This document shows positions 46,156 to 55,431 of a stretch of DNA of 62,500 bases, piece by piece. The stretch comes from Roseovarius mucosus DSM 17069. Its GTDB lineage: Bacteria; Pseudomonadota; Alphaproteobacteria; Rhodobacterales; Rhodobacteraceae. The position numbers and the translations under genes were made by a program. The notes beneath the pieces were generated by a model. That model saw only the letters and a program-made list of their open reading frames with translations. It was not told where the DNA came from and ran no database searches. The number at the start of each line of letters is the position of its first letter. The first letter of the stretch is position 1. The DNA is taken from NCBI RefSeq assembly GCF_000768555.3, contig NZ_KN293980.1:21726-84225 (forward strand), given 5' to 3'.

Positions 46156-46273
46156 GCGTCGGCTTACGAACCTTACAAAATCGTGCGAATTTGTGCAGGT
46201 CTGGTGCCTTGCGCTGCTAGACCGGGTGGCGCGCTTGACAAACCACCATCCGCGCGCGACAGACGCGGGCATG

Positions 46274-46648
46274 ATGACAGCTTTCCTTCAGGTGGCCGTA
46301 GGAGGCGCGATCGGCTCTTGCTTGCGCTACAGCGTGGTGCTCCTGGCACAGCGTTGGACCGCGCCGGGTTTCCCGGTGGGCGTGCTCGGTGTTAATATCG
46401 TCGGGTCGTTCCTGATGGGGCTGGCGGTAGTGATCCTTGCGCAGCGGGGGACAGGGCAGATGAGCCCCTTGGTCATGACCGGCCTCTTGGGCGGGTTCAC
46501 GACGTTTTCGGCGTTCTCGCTCGAAGCCTTCAGTCTCTGGGAGCGAGGGCAGGCGATGGCGGCTTTGGGATATGTCGGCCTGTCGGTGGGATTGTCCATC
46601 GGGGCCTTGATTTTGGGCGTCTGGCTGGCGCGGGGGTTTTTCGCATGA
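46274..46648 (+). CDS. crcB: CrcB/FEX-type fluoride channel
   Basis: A 124-residue membrane protein with four hydrophobic segments. MTAFLQVAVGGAIGSCLRYSVVL and GVLGVNIVGSFLMGLAVVIL (with the conserved Asn) and TGLLGGFTTFSAFSLEAFSL (with the FTTFS Phe-box) define the fluoride exporter, a dual-topology dimer. ATGs at 46271 and 46274 are adjacent; neither has a good ribosome site. No fluoride riboswitch is seen in the 115 bases upstream. The stop overlaps the next gene by 4 bases (ATGA, 46645-46648). Confidence 0.93.
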   Translation: MTAFLQVAVGGAIGSCLRYSVVLLAQRWTAPGFPVGVLGVNIVGSFLMGLAVVILAQRGTGQMSPLVMTGLLGGFTTFSAFSLEAFSLWERGQAMAALGYVGLSVGLSIGALILGVWLARGFFA

Positions 46649-47689
46649 GCGGTGTGCAGACGCGGGTTGTTGGACCGGATGAGGGCGATCAGCGGTTGGA
46701 CCGGTGGATCCGGCGGCTGTTTCCGCATGTCGGCCAAGTGCAGATCGAGAAGATGTGTCGCAAGGGCGAGTTGCGGGTTGATGGCGGGCGGGTGAAACCG
46801 GCGACGCGGCTGGAAGTGGGACAGAGCGTGCGTGTTCCCCCCTTGCCCGATGTCGATGAGCGCCCCACGGGGGCCTTGGCGCGGATCAGCCCGGCGGATG
46901 CCAAGATGATCCAGTCCTGTGTTATCTATCGCGACGATCACATCATTGCGCTGAACAAGCCGCCGGGCCTGCCGGTGCAAGGCGGCAGCAAGCAGTTGCG
47001 GCATGTGGACGGGTTGGCGGAGGCGCTGCGTTTTGGCGCCGAGGACAAGCCGCGTCTGGTGCATCGCCTGGACAAGGATACGTCGGGCGTATTGCTTCTG
47101 GCGCGCACCCGCGAGGCGGCCAAGGGCCTGACGGCAGCGTTCCGGCATCGCAACACGCGCAAGATTTACTGGGCGGCCGTGGCGGGCGTGCCCACGCCGC
47201 GCATGGGCACGATCCGATTTGGTCTGGTCAAGGCACCGGGCCATGGAGCCAAGGGCGAGGGCGAAAAGATGCTCTGCCTGCATCCGCGCGACATTGACGC
47301 CACGCCGGGGGGCCAAGCCCGCGACCACCGATTATGCCGTGATCGAGGCGGCGGGCGCGCGCACGGCGTGGATGGCGCTGATCCCGGTGACGGGGCGGAC
47401 ACATCAGCTGCGCGCGCATATGGCCGAGATCGGGCATCCCATCGTCGGCGATGGCAAATATGGCGGATCAGGGCAGGAGAACCTTGGCGATGGCTGGGGC
47501 GCGCAGCTGGGCGGTGATGTGAGCCGCAAGCTGCATCTGCATGCCCGGTCGCTCAAGATCGAGCATCCTGTAACGCGGGCCATTCTGCATATTACCGCCC
47601 CCTTGCCCGAGCATATGGCGCGGACATGGGACCTGTTTCAATGGGTGCCGTCCGAGGCGCCGGAGGACCCGCTCGAGGATATGGCATGA
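46645..47689 (+). pseudogene. rluC: RluC-type 23S rRNA pseudouridine synthase, frameshifted
   Basis: The gene codes for an S4 domain (RLDRWIRRLFPHVGQVQIEKMCRKGELRVDG, about 18-48) and a catalytic domain (RLVHRLDKDTSGVLLLAR with the catalytic Asp, about 136-153). After MLCLHPRDIDATPG in the first frame the similarity moves to another frame, which reads AKPATTDYAVIEAAGARTAW, VTGRTHQLRAHMAEIGHPIVGDGKYGG and runs to the stop at 47689. The shift is at 47307-47312, a run of six G. Five G would restore one protein of about 347 residues. The break is in the middle of the enzyme, so the product would be non-functional unless this is a sequencing error or slippage. Downstream, ATG 47686 of the HAD gene overlaps the restored stop, which supports an intact ancestral gene. 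Confidence 0.88.
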
Positions 47690-48360
47690 GCCGTCCCTTG
47701 CATCTGGTGATTTTTGATGTCGATGGCACGCTGGTAGATAGCCAAGGCGATATTCTGGCGGCGATGCGGTCCGCGTTTGATCGCGCGGGAGAGCCTGCAC
47801 CGGAGCGCGAGGTGATCCTGAGCATTGTCGGTCTGTCGCTTGATGTGGCGATCCCGCGTCTGGCGCCGCACCTGCCCGGCGATGTGCAGGCGCGCATCGT
47901 GGCGTGGTATAAAGAGGCCTATATGGGATTGCGATTAGAGACTGGCGTGCAAGCCTCCTCTCCGCTCTATCCGCATGCGCTCGATACGCTCAAGGCGCTG
48001 CATGCGGTGCCCGAGACCTTGCTGGGCGTGGCCACCGGCAAATCGGCGCGGGGACTCGACAAGCTTTTGGATGGGCATGACCTACGGTCGTATTTCGTCA
48101 CGCGGCAGGTGGCGGACCATCATCCGTCAAAGCCGCATCCCTCGATGCTGCGCGCCGCGCTGGCAGAAACCGGGGTGTTGCCGGAAAACGCGGTGATGGT
48201 GGGCGACACGAGTTTCGACATGGAGATGGCGCAGGCGGCGGGGATTGCGGGCATTGGTGTAGCCTGGGGTTATCACCGGCCTGACGCGCTGAGGGCTGCG
48301 CGCGAAATCGTGCAGGATTTCCGGGCGCTGCCCGAGGCGATTGCGCGGGTTTGGGGGTAG
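47686..48360 (+). CDS. HAD-superfamily phosphatase (phosphoglycolate phosphatase-like)
   Basis: A 224-residue hydrolase. Motif I is FDVDGTLVDS (nucleophile Asp near residue 9), motif II Thr in GVATGKSARG, motif III Lys with HPSKPHPSML and motif IV VMVGDTSFDMEMAQAAGI. The alpha-helical cap follows motif I. It is of the GmhB/Gph subgroup. The start overlaps the rluC stop (ATGA). Substrate unknown; phosphoglycolate is a possibility. Confidence 0.9.
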   Translation: MSRPLHLVIFDVDGTLVDSQGDILAAMRSAFDRAGEPAPEREVILSIVGLSLDVAIPRLAPHLPGDVQARIVAWYKEAYMGLRLETGVQASSPLYPHALDTLKALHAVPETLLGVATGKSARGLDKLLDGHDLRSYFVTRQVADHHPSKPHPSMLRAALAETGVLPENAVMVGDTSFDMEMAQAAGIAGIGVAWGYHRPDALRAAREIVQDFRALPEAIARVWG

Positions 48361-48363
48361 GCG

Positions 48364-49086
48364 ATGAGCGAATGGAAAGCCAAGCGGTTCTGGAAAGAGG
48401 CGGGGGTTGTCGAGGAGGAAGGCGGATTTGGTGTGCGCCTGGATGGGCGCGCGGTGCGCACCCCGGCCAAGGCCGCGCTGATCGTGCCAACGCGTGCCCT
48501 GGCCGAGGCGATTGCCGCCGAGTGGGACGCGCAGGAGGGCAAGATCGACCCCGGCACGATGCCCTATACCCGGTCTGCCAATGCCGCCATCGACAAGGTG
48601 GCGCGGCAGAAATCCGAGGTGGCAGAGATGCTGGCGGCCTATGGCGACAGCGATCTGATCTGTTATCGGGCAACCGGCCCCGTGGAACTGATCGAAAAAC
48701 AGGCAAAGGCGTGGAATCCGCTCCTGGATTGGACCGAATCGGTCCTGTCTGCGAAGCTACTTGTGGTTGAAGGCGTGGTGCATGTGCCGCAGGATGCGGC
48801 AGCGCTGGCGCGGTTGCGGGCGCATGTTGACGCCCTTGATATATGGGCATTGACCGCATTTCACGATCTTGTGAGCCTGAGTGGCTCGCTTGTGATCGGA
48901 TTTGCCGCGCTGGACGGGTTTTACCCCGCAGAAACGCTCTGGAACCTCTCGCGGGTGGATGAAACCTGGCAGGCAGAGCAATGGGGTAGCGACGAAGAGG
49001 CCGAAGAGATGGCGGCCAGGAAACAATCTGACTTTATTCACGCCAAGCGGTTTTATGATCTTTCGCGCAAGGATCGGGCAATCTGA
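48364..49086 (+). CDS. ATP12-family F1-ATPase assembly chaperone
   Basis: A 240-residue protein of the Atp12 family, which assists assembly of the F1 alpha subunit. MSEWKAKRFWKEAGVVEEEGGFGVRLDGRAVRTPAKAALIVPT is the family N-terminus, and the conserved middle part has EWDAQEGKIDPGTMPYTRSANAAID and LLDWTESVLSAKLLV. The C-terminal end is LWNLSRVDETWQAEQWG. It starts 3 bases after the HAD stop and forms an operon with crcB, rluC and HAD genes. Typical of alphaproteobacteria and mitochondria. Confidence 0.9.
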   Translation: MSEWKAKRFWKEAGVVEEEGGFGVRLDGRAVRTPAKAALIVPTRALAEAIAAEWDAQEGKIDPGTMPYTRSANAAIDKVARQKSEVAEMLAAYGDSDLICYRATGPVELIEKQAKAWNPLLDWTESVLSAKLLVVEGVVHVPQDAAALARLRAHVDALDIWALTAFHDLVSLSGSLVIGFAALDGFYPAETLWNLSRVDETWQAEQWGSDEEAEEMAARKQSDFIHAKRFYDLSRKDRAI

Positions 49087-49290
49087 TCGCTGGGTGGCTG
49101 ACGCAACGGCAAGGGCCGGTTTGGCCGGTGTTCCACATAGGGTTTGGTGAACAAAGACTTGACGTTTCGTGATGAATCCACACAAACTTGGCGTCACTGA
49201 GAGGGGTGAAAGCCCTGCCAACAGTGTCACAATGGGCCGATTGGCCCGACAAACCGCTCTTGAAGGGCGGATAATCAGGAAGAGGTAAAC

Positions 49291-50310
49291 ATGAAAAAAA
49301 CCGTATTTTTGGGCGCGCTGACGGTGGCCGGCCTTGCGGCTGGCGCTTCTGCGGCTGCCACGTTGGATGACGTGAAGGCCCGCGGCAAGCTGAACTGTGG
49401 TGTGACCACCGGCCTCGTGGGCTTTGCCGCTCCCGATGCAAACGGTGTTTGGGAAGGTTTTGACGTGGCTGTGTGCCGTGCCGTTGCCGCCGCCGTGCTG
49501 GGCGATGGCAATGCCGTTGAATTCGTGCCGACCACCGGCAAGACACGCTTTACCGCGCTTGCCTCGGGCGAGATCGACATGCTGGCGCGCAACACCACCT
49601 GGACCTTTTCGCGCGACACCGACCTCAAGTTCGATTTCGTCGGCGTGAACTACTATGACGGTCAGGGTTTCCTTGTGCCCAAGTCGCTGGGTGTGAGCTC
49701 TGCCAAGGAGCTGGACGGCGCGACGGTTTGCATCCAGACCGGCACCACCACCGAGCTGAACCTTGCGGATTTCTTCCGTGCCAACAACATCAGCTATGAG
49801 CCGGTGCCGATCGAGACCAACGCCGAAGGTCAGCAGCAGTATCTGGCAGGCGCCTGCGATACCTACACGACCGATGCGTCGGGTCTGGCATCGACACGCG
49901 CCGCGTTCGAGAACCCGACGGATCACGTGATCCTGCCGGAAATCATCTCGAAAGAGCCGCTGGGCCCGCTGGTGCGCCATGGCGACAACGACTGGGGTGA
50001 TATTGTGCGCTGGACGTTCTACGCGCTGGTCGCTGCCGAAGAAATGGGCATCACCTCGGCCAATATCGGCGAGTTGTCGGCGGCACCGGGTGCAAACCCG
50101 GAGATCAACCGTATCCTCGGCACCGAAGGTGAACTGGGTGCGATGATCGGCCTCGACAACGAGTGGGCCAAGCGCGCGATTTCCGTCGGCGGCAACTACG
50201 GCGAGATCTTTGAAAAGAACATCGGCGAAAAGACCCCGATCGGTCTAGCCCGTGGTCTGAACGCACAGTGGACGCAGGGCGGCATCATGTATGCCCCGCC
50301 GTTCCGTTAA
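49291..50310 (+). CDS. aapJ: General L-amino acid ABC transporter, binding protein AapJ
   Basis: A 339-residue periplasmic protein with signal peptide MKKTVFLGALTVAGLAAGASA. The family-3 signature is ANGVWEGFDVAVCRAVAAAVLG near residue 50, and EIDMLARNTTWTFSRDTDLKFDFVGVNYYDGQGF follows. GGAAGAGG precedes the ATG. The binding site accepts many L-amino acids in the rhizobial Aap system. A terminator-like hairpin lies between this gene and aapQ, so the binding protein is probably made in excess. The 204 bases upstream (49087-49290) must contain its promoter. Confidence 0.96.
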   Translation: MKKTVFLGALTVAGLAAGASAAATLDDVKARGKLNCGVTTGLVGFAAPDANGVWEGFDVAVCRAVAAAVLGDGNAVEFVPTTGKTRFTALASGEIDMLARNTTWTFSRDTDLKFDFVGVNYYDGQGFLVPKSLGVSSAKELDGATVCIQTGTTTELNLADFFRANNISYEPVPIETNAEGQQQYLAGACDTYTTDASGLASTRAAFENPTDHVILPEIISKEPLGPLVRHGDNDWGDIVRWTFYALVAAEEMGITSANIGELSAAPGANPEINRILGTEGELGAMIGLDNEWAKRAISVGGNYGEIFEKNIGEKTPIGLARGLNAQWTQGGIMYAPPFR

Positions 50311-50324
50311 GCGAACCTGACGAG

Positions 50325-50352
50325 GGGCGCGGGATACTTCCCGCGCCCTTTT
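50325..50352 (+). terminator. Partial terminator (attenuator) between aapJ and aapQ
   Basis: A perfect 9-bp stem GGGCGCGGG / CCCGCGCCC (50325-50333 with 50340-50348) with loop ATACTT is followed by TTTT. It lies 14 bases after aapJ and 80 bases before aapQ and would reduce transcription into the permease genes. Confidence 0.8.
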
Positions 50353-50431
50353 CACCTTAAGACCACTTAAAAATCGGCCCACGGCAGAGATGCCGATAAA
50401 AATCCGGGTTGAAACACAGGGAAAATCCCAG

Positions 50432-51646
50432 ATGACAACGATGACCGACCCTCCTAAGGCGTCGTTTCAGCTATCTATGCTGATTTACGATACGCGGTAT
50501 CGCTCTTACACCTTCCAATTCATCGCGCTTGTTTTGTTGATGCTGCTGCTTGGCTATCTTGGGGCCAACCTTGTCAGCAATCTGGCCGCGCAGGGGCAGA
50601 ACATTTCTTTCGACTTCCTGAGCAGCCCCGCGAATTACGACATCAACCAGCGGCCCATCGAGTACGACAGTCAGTCGAGCCACTTGCGCGCCTCGGTGGT
50701 GGGGGTGATCAACACGTTGATCGTGGCGTTTCTGGGCTGTGCGACGGCGACGGTTTTCGGGGTCACGGCCGGTGTGCTGCGGCTATCGCCCAACTGGCTG
50801 GTGCGCAAGCTGATGGCCTTTTATGTCGAGATCTTTCGCAACATCCCGGTGCTGATTTGGATCCTCATCATCTTTACCGTGATGACGGCTGTGATGCCCG
50901 CGCCCAACCAGTTTCGGGGTGAGAACCCGGATGCGTCGATGCTGTTCGATGCCTTTGCCTTTACCAATCGGGGGGTCTATGTGCCCGCGCCCGTCTGGGG
51001 GCCGGGATCGCTGGTGGTGGTTCTGACATTCCTTGCGTCGGTGATCGGCGTCTTTGCCTATCGCCGGTATGCGACCAAGCTGCTTTATGACACCGGGCGG
51101 CTCTTGCCGATGGGCTGGCCCTCGCTGGTGATCCTGTTCGTGCCGACGGTGTTGATCTATTTTGTGCTTGGTCAGCCGATCAGCCTTGCATACCCGGCGC
51201 TCAAGGGGTTCAACTTTGATGGCGGTCTTCATATTCGCGGCTCTTTGATCGCGCTGTGGTTCGCGCTGGCGATCTATACCGGCGCCTTCATCGCGGAAAA
51301 CGTGCGCGCGGGTATTCAGGCGGTAAGCAAGGGGCAGACGGAAGCGGCGGCGTCGCTTGGCCTACGGCCCAAGCGGATCATGAACCTGGTGATCCTGCCG
51401 CAGGCACTGCGGGTGATCATCCCGCCACTGATTTCGCAATACCTGAACCTGACCAAGAACTCTTCGTTGGCGATTGCCGTGGGTTACATGGATGTGACCG
51501 GCACGCTGGGGGGTATCACGCTAAACCAGACGGGGCGCGCGATTGAATGCGTGCTGATGCTGATGTTGTTCTATCTGACGATCAGCCTCGCCATTTCGGC
51601 GATCATGAACGTCTACAACAACTCGATCAAGCTGAAGGAGCGTTGA
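50432..51646 (+). CDS. aapQ: General L-amino acid ABC transporter permease AapQ
   Basis: A 404-residue membrane protein with about eight hydrophobic segments. The permease (EAA) loop is ENVRAGIQAVSKGQTEAAASLGLRPKRIMNLVILPQALRVIIPPL (about 288-330). The N-terminal insertion and long periplasmic part (SFDFLSSPANYDINQRPIEYDSQSSH) are usual for AapQ. The ATG at 50432 has CAGGGA upstream; the earlier in-frame ATG at 50390 is unlikely. It pairs with AapM. The stop precedes aapM by 2 bases. Confidence 0.95.
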   Translation: MTTMTDPPKASFQLSMLIYDTRYRSYTFQFIALVLLMLLLGYLGANLVSNLAAQGQNISFDFLSSPANYDINQRPIEYDSQSSHLRASVVGVINTLIVAFLGCATATVFGVTAGVLRLSPNWLVRKLMAFYVEIFRNIPVLIWILIIFTVMTAVMPAPNQFRGENPDASMLFDAFAFTNRGVYVPAPVWGPGSLVVVLTFLASVIGVFAYRRYATKLLYDTGRLLPMGWPSLVILFVPTVLIYFVLGQPISLAYPALKGFNFDGGLHIRGSLIALWFALAIYTGAFIAENVRAGIQAVSKGQTEAAASLGLRPKRIMNLVILPQALRVIIPPLISQYLNLTKNSSLAIAVGYMDVTGTLGGITLNQTGRAIECVLMLMLFYLTISLAISAIMNVYNNSIKLKER

Positions 51647-51648
51647 GC

Positions 51649-52938
51649 ATGTCCCGTGATCAATTCGCCTTTGTGCGCAAGCACATGCTGCCCGAAGCGC
51701 CGCCGCCTGCGACGCAAACCGGCGCTATCAAATGGCTGCGTGAGAACCTGTTTTCCTCGCCGGGCAATGCGTTGCTGACGATTGTGTCGGCCTATGTGGT
51801 GTTTCAGATTGTTATCTCGGCGACACCGTGGTTTCTGAACGGGGTTTGGGACAGCCCGAGCCTGTCGGCCTGTCGAGAGATTCTGGATGGCAAGACCGGG
51901 GCCTGTTTCGCGGTGCTGAGTGAGCGTTGGAACCAGCTCTTGTTCGGGTTCAAATATCCATCCGAGTTATACTGGCGTCCGGGTCTGGCGTTCTTGCTGT
52001 TGTTCATTGCTGCTGCACCGGTGCTCTTTGGCAAGATATTCCCGCGCAAGATGCTGATCTTTACCGGGCTTTACCCGTTCGTTGCCTATTGGCTGATTTG
52101 GGGCGGGTCCCTGATGGTGCCGATCTTTGCCCTCTTGGGCGTTCTGGTCGGTGCCTTCGTCTATCGCCGCATGGTGACGGTCAACGCTGGTATTGCCGTG
52201 ATCGTCGCGTTCGTGGCGGCGCTCGTCTTCTGGATTCTGTCGGGCTATGTGACCGCGCCGATGGAAAATGTGCTGGCGATTGAGGCTGTGGCCTCGCGCG
52301 ATATGGGCGGGTTCATGATCAACCTGATGCTGGGGGTGGTCTGTGTGTCGCTGTCCTTGCCCCTGGGCATCCTGCTGGCCCTCGGGCGGCAATCGAGCAT
52401 GCCGATCATCAAGTGGATCTGCGTGGTCTTTATCGAGTTCATTCGCGGTGTGCCGCTGATCACGCTCTTGTTCGTGGCCAATGTGGTGCTGGCATATTTC
52501 CTGCCGCCGGGGACGAATTTCGACCTGATCCTGCGGGTGATCATCATGATCACGATGTTCTCTTCGGCCTATATCGCCGAGGTGATCCGGGGGGGGCTCG
52601 CCGCGCTGCCGCGCGGGCAATACGAGGCGGCGGATAGTCTGGGACTGGACTATGCGCAGGCGATGCAGCTGATCATTCTGCCGCAAGCGCTCAAGATCTC
52701 GATACCGGGCATCGTCAACGTGGCGGTGGGCCTCTTCAAGGATACGACGCTGGTCTCGGTCATCTCGATGTTCGACATCGTGGGCATGATCCGGGGTCCG
52801 ATCCTGGCCTCGTCCGAGTGGAACGGGGTCTATTGGGAGCTCTTTGGCTTTGCCTGCGTCCTCTTCTTCATCACCTGCTACGGTATCTCGCAATATTCCC
52901 AGTGGCTGGAGCGTCAGCTTCGCACGGATCATCGGTAA
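51649..52938 (+). CDS. aapM: General L-amino acid ABC transporter permease AapM
   Basis: A 429-residue membrane protein with about nine hydrophobic segments. The EAA loop is [46 protein letters not shown] (about 310-355). The large internal part between residues 60 and 210 is the region that distinguishes AapM from ordinary family-3 permeases. The start lies 2 bases after the aapQ stop with GAAGGAG just before. It joins AapQ to form the channel. Confidence 0.95.
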   Translation: MSRDQFAFVRKHMLPEAPPPATQTGAIKWLRENLFSSPGNALLTIVSAYVVFQIVISATPWFLNGVWDSPSLSACREILDGKTGACFAVLSERWNQLLFGFKYPSELYWRPGLAFLLLFIAAAPVLFGKIFPRKMLIFTGLYPFVAYWLIWGGSLMVPIFALLGVLVGAFVYRRMVTVNAGIAVIVAFVAALVFWILSGYVTAPMENVLAIEAVASRDMGGFMINLMLGVVCVSLSLPLGILLALGRQSSMPIIKWICVVFIEFIRGVPLITLLFVANVVLAYFLPPGTNFDLILRVIIMITMFSSAYIAEVIRGGLAALPRGQYEAADSLGLDYAQAMQLIILPQALKISIPGIVNVAVGLFKDTTLVSVISMFDIVGMIRGPILASSEWNGVYWELFGFACVLFFITCYGISQYSQWLERQLRTDHR

Positions 52939-52952
52939 GGAGGGTCACGGAT

Positions 52953-53720
52953 ATGGCCGCAGAAACACAAATGAATGTCTCGGATCAGGTTGCCGTCGAG
53001 ATTACCAAGATGAACAAATGGTATGGCGCGTTTCACGTGCTGCGCGACATTGATCTGACTGTCTATCAGGGCGAGCGGATCGTGATCGCGGGTCCGTCGG
53101 GATCGGGCAAATCCACGCTCATCCGGTGCATCAACGCGCTGGAAGAGCATCAGAAGGGCAAGATCACGGTCGATGGCACGCTCTTGTCGAATGACCTCAA
53201 GAATATCGACAAGATCCGGTCAGAGGTTGGCATGGTGTTCCAGCACTTCAACCTGTTTCCGCATCTGACGATTCTGGAGAATTGCACGCTGGCCCCCATT
53301 TGGGTGCGCAAGACGCCCAAGCGCGAGGCCGAGGAAGTGGCGATGCATTTCCTGGAAAAGGTCAAGATCCCCGAGCAGGCCAATAAATATCCCGGCCAAC
53401 TCTCGGGCGGGCAGCAGCAACGGGTGGCGATAGCACGCTCCTTGTGCATGCGGCCCCGGATCATGCTCTTTGACGAGCCGACATCGGCGCTCGACCCCGA
53501 GATGATTTCCGAGGTGCTGGATACGATGATCCAACTGGCCGAAGAGGGGATGACCATGCTCTGCGTGACCCACGAAATGGGGTTCGCGCGCAAGGTGGCG
53601 AACCGGGTGATCTTTATGGATCAGGGGCAGATCGTGGAGCAGAACGAACCGGAAGAGTTCTTCAACAATCCGCAGTCGGACCGGACCAAGCTGTTCCTGA
53701 GCCAGATTCTGGGGCACTGA
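52953..53720 (+). CDS. aapP: General L-amino acid ABC transporter ATPase AapP
   Basis: A 255-residue cytoplasmic ATPase. Walker A is [15 protein letters not shown] near residue 46, Q-loop [17 protein letters not shown], signature [15 protein letters not shown] and Walker [36 protein letters not shown] is the family-3 H-loop region. TAAGGAGGGT gives the ATG at 52953. It ends the aapJQMP operon and is followed by a terminator. Confidence 0.96.
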   Translation: MAAETQMNVSDQVAVEITKMNKWYGAFHVLRDIDLTVYQGERIVIAGPSGSGKSTLIRCINALEEHQKGKITVDGTLLSNDLKNIDKIRSEVGMVFQHFNLFPHLTILENCTLAPIWVRKTPKREAEEVAMHFLEKVKIPEQANKYPGQLSGGQQQRVAIARSLCMRPRIMLFDEPTSALDPEMISEVLDTMIQLAEEGMTMLCVTHEMGFARKVANRVIFMDQGQIVEQNEPEEFFNNPQSDRTKLFLSQILGH

Positions 53721-53763
53721 CGCAAGGATGGGGGCGCTGCCCCCGTCGCCTGACGGCGACTCC

Positions 53764-53790
53764 CCCGAGGTATTTGGGGCCAGATGAAAG
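53764..53790 (+). repeat. Dispersed GAGTATTT-type repeat, copy 3
   Basis: CCCGAGGTATTTGGGGCCAG followed by ATGAAAGG lies between aapP and its terminator. A neighbouring hairpin-rich stretch (53730-53763) with GGGGGCG and GTCGCC / GGCGAC repeats precedes it. Confidence 0.5.
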
Positions 53791-53817
53791 GGGTGGCGCT
53801 CGTGCCGCCCCTTTTTT
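53787..53817 (+). terminator. Rho-independent terminator of aapJQMP
   Basis: An 11-bp stem (53787-53797 with 53804-53814, one G-T pair) is followed by TTTTTT (53812-53817). The T-run touches the 3' end of the convergent deacetylase gene (53820). Confidence 0.85.
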
Positions 53818-53819
53818 CG

Positions 53820-54935
53820 TCAGACCCAAGTGCTGCGGCGTGCGCGCAGATGTTGGACGGCTGTGCGCAGGTCATCGGCGATAGGGCCGGGGCGCGGGGC
53901 GTCGCGCAGCGTATCGATGAGGCTGTCGTCGGGTAGGGCCGGGCGGCGCGTCCATGAGAGGGCCGCAAGGATGGCGCGCGCGGGTTCGGGCAAGCGGTCG
54001 GGGATTTCGTAGGTGTTGAGCGTGGCCCAGACACCGGACCAGAGGCGGCCCACGGTCCAGGGATTGTAGCCGCCGCCGCCCAAGGTGAGGAGGCGCGGGG
54101 CGAGCGGGCGCAAGAGCGCCACCGCTTCCCAATGGGCGTTGTTGGAGAGGCAGAGGCGCGACAGCGGGTCTTCGGTCACGGCATCGGCACCGCATTGCAG
54201 GACGATGGCTTGGGGATGGAAGGCCTGCACGGCGGGAAGAATGACCTCGTGCAGGGCCATGGCAAAGCCGCTGTCATTGGTGGCGCGGGGCAGGGGCAGG
54301 TTGATGGCATGGCTGCCCGCGCGGTCGTCCAGCGTGCCGGTGAAGGGCCAGCGCCCGGCCTCGTGGGTGGAGATCATCAGCACGCGGGGCTCATTGGGAA
54401 AGGCCGCCGCGACCCCGTCGCAGTGATGCGCGTCGATATCGACATAGGCGATGCGGCTGAGGCCCTGGGCCAGAAACGCCTTGATCGCCAGCACCGGGTC
54501 GTTGAGATAGCAAAACCCGCCCGCGTGATCGGCCATGCCGTGATGGGTGCCGCCGCCGGAATTATAGGCCACGCCGCCCATGGCCAGAAGGTCGGTGGCG
54601 AGCAGGGAGCCGCCGGCGGCGGTGGCGGGGCGGCGGAACATTTCCCCAAAGATCGGGTTGGAGAGCGTGCCGATCTGGTGGCGGGCGCGGATTTCTGGTG
54701 TAACCTGACCGGATGTTTCGGCCGCTTGCAAGGCCGCGATATAGGCCGGGGTGTGCCATGCGGTCAGCGCCTGCGGCTTGGCGCGGGGGCTGGTGCGATA
54801 CTGCGACTGCGGCAACCAGCCGAGAGCGCGGCAGAGGTCGATCACCGTGGGCACGCGCGGGATCGAGAGCGGGTGGCGCGCCCCGTAAGAGGAGCCGCGA
54901 TAGATCTCTGATCCGATAAAGACGGGCGGTTGCAT
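53820..54935 (-). CDS. Histone deacetylase-family protein (AcuC-like)
   Basis: A 371-residue zinc deacetylase-fold enzyme. The catalytic tract includes THHGMADHAGGFCYLNDPVL (His pair), IAYVDIDAHHCDGVAAAF (zinc Asp/His) and LQCGADAV ... LGGGGYNPWTVGRLW. The start MQPPVFIGSEIYRGSSYGARHPL is of AcuC type; the ATG at 54935 is close to the SixA stop (8 bases). AcuC controls acetyl-CoA synthetase acetylation in Bacillus; in alphaproteobacteria similar enzymes may act on polyamines or acetyl-lysine. The true substrate cannot be set. Confidence 0.88.
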   Translation of the reverse strand: MQPPVFIGSEIYRGSSYGARHPLSIPRVPTVIDLCRALGWLPQSQYRTSPRAKPQALTAWHTPAYIAALQAAETSGQVTPEIRARHQIGTLSNPIFGEMFRRPATAAGGSLLATDLLAMGGVAYNSGGGTHHGMADHAGGFCYLNDPVLAIKAFLAQGLSRIAYVDIDAHHCDGVAAAFPNEPRVLMISTHEAGRWPFTGTLDDRAGSHAINLPLPRATNDSGFAMALHEVILPAVQAFHPQAIVLQCGADAVTEDPLSRLCLSNNAHWEAVALLRPLAPRLLTLGGGGYNPWTVGRLWSGVWATLNTYEIPDRLPEPARAILAALSWTRRPALPDDSLIDTLRDAPRPGPIADDLRTAVQHLRARRSTWV

Positions 54936-54942
54936 CTGCCGG

Positions 54943-55431
54943 TTATGGCAGGTCGTGGGGCGTGAGGAAATGCAGCGCAGAGCCGGTGCCGGGCTGGAGG
55001 GCGGACCAATCGGCGATGTCGAACTGCACCAACAGGGTGGCCCCGGTTGGGTAGTCTTCGAAACGATCGTGATCCGGAGCCTTGGCCACCAGAAGGGCCG
55101 CGAATTCGGCAATGCCGGGATTATGTCCCAGCATGAGGACAAGATCACCGCTGGCGCGGCGCAGGACCGCGAGCATCTCGTCCGCTTCGGCGAGATAGAG
55201 CGAGTCGATGAGGTCCGGTGCTGTGTCGAGCTTGAGCCGGGCGCAGGTTTCCCGGGTTCGGACAGAGGAGGAGCAGAGGATCTGGTCGGGGTGCAGGTTC
55301 TGCGCGCGGAGCCAGTGGCCGAGGGCTGTTGCGGCGCGGCGACCGCGCGCGTTGAGGGGGCGGGCGCTGTCTGGCAGGCGCGGGTCGCCCCAATCGGATT
55401 TGGCGTGACGCATGAGAAGGAGGGTCTTCAT
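54943..55431 (-). CDS. SixA-like histidine phosphatase
   Basis: A 162-residue member of the histidine phosphatase branch. The catalytic motif is LLMRHAKSDW (RHA in place of RHG, His near residue 9) with the second Arg in SSSVRTRETCARL and the second His in LMLGHNPGIAEF. SixA in E. coli takes phosphate from ArcB/PtsI-type phosphohistidine. The ATG overlaps the ferredoxin-like gene by 4 bases. The gene lies in the row argB, Fe-S protein, SixA, deacetylase. Confidence 0.9.
   Translation of the reverse strand: MKTLLLMRHAKSDWGDPRLPDSARPLNARGRRAATALGHWLRAQNLHPDQILCSSSVRTRETCARLKLDTAPDLIDSLYLAEADEMLAVLRRASGDLVLMLGHNPGIAEFAALLVAKAPDHDRFEDYPTGATLLVQFDIADWSALQPGTGSALHFLTPHDLP

Noticed and set aside
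46156..46270. Fluoride riboswitch upstream of crcB
   Set aside because: No stretch fits the conserved crcB-motif sequence as far as I can read it by eye.
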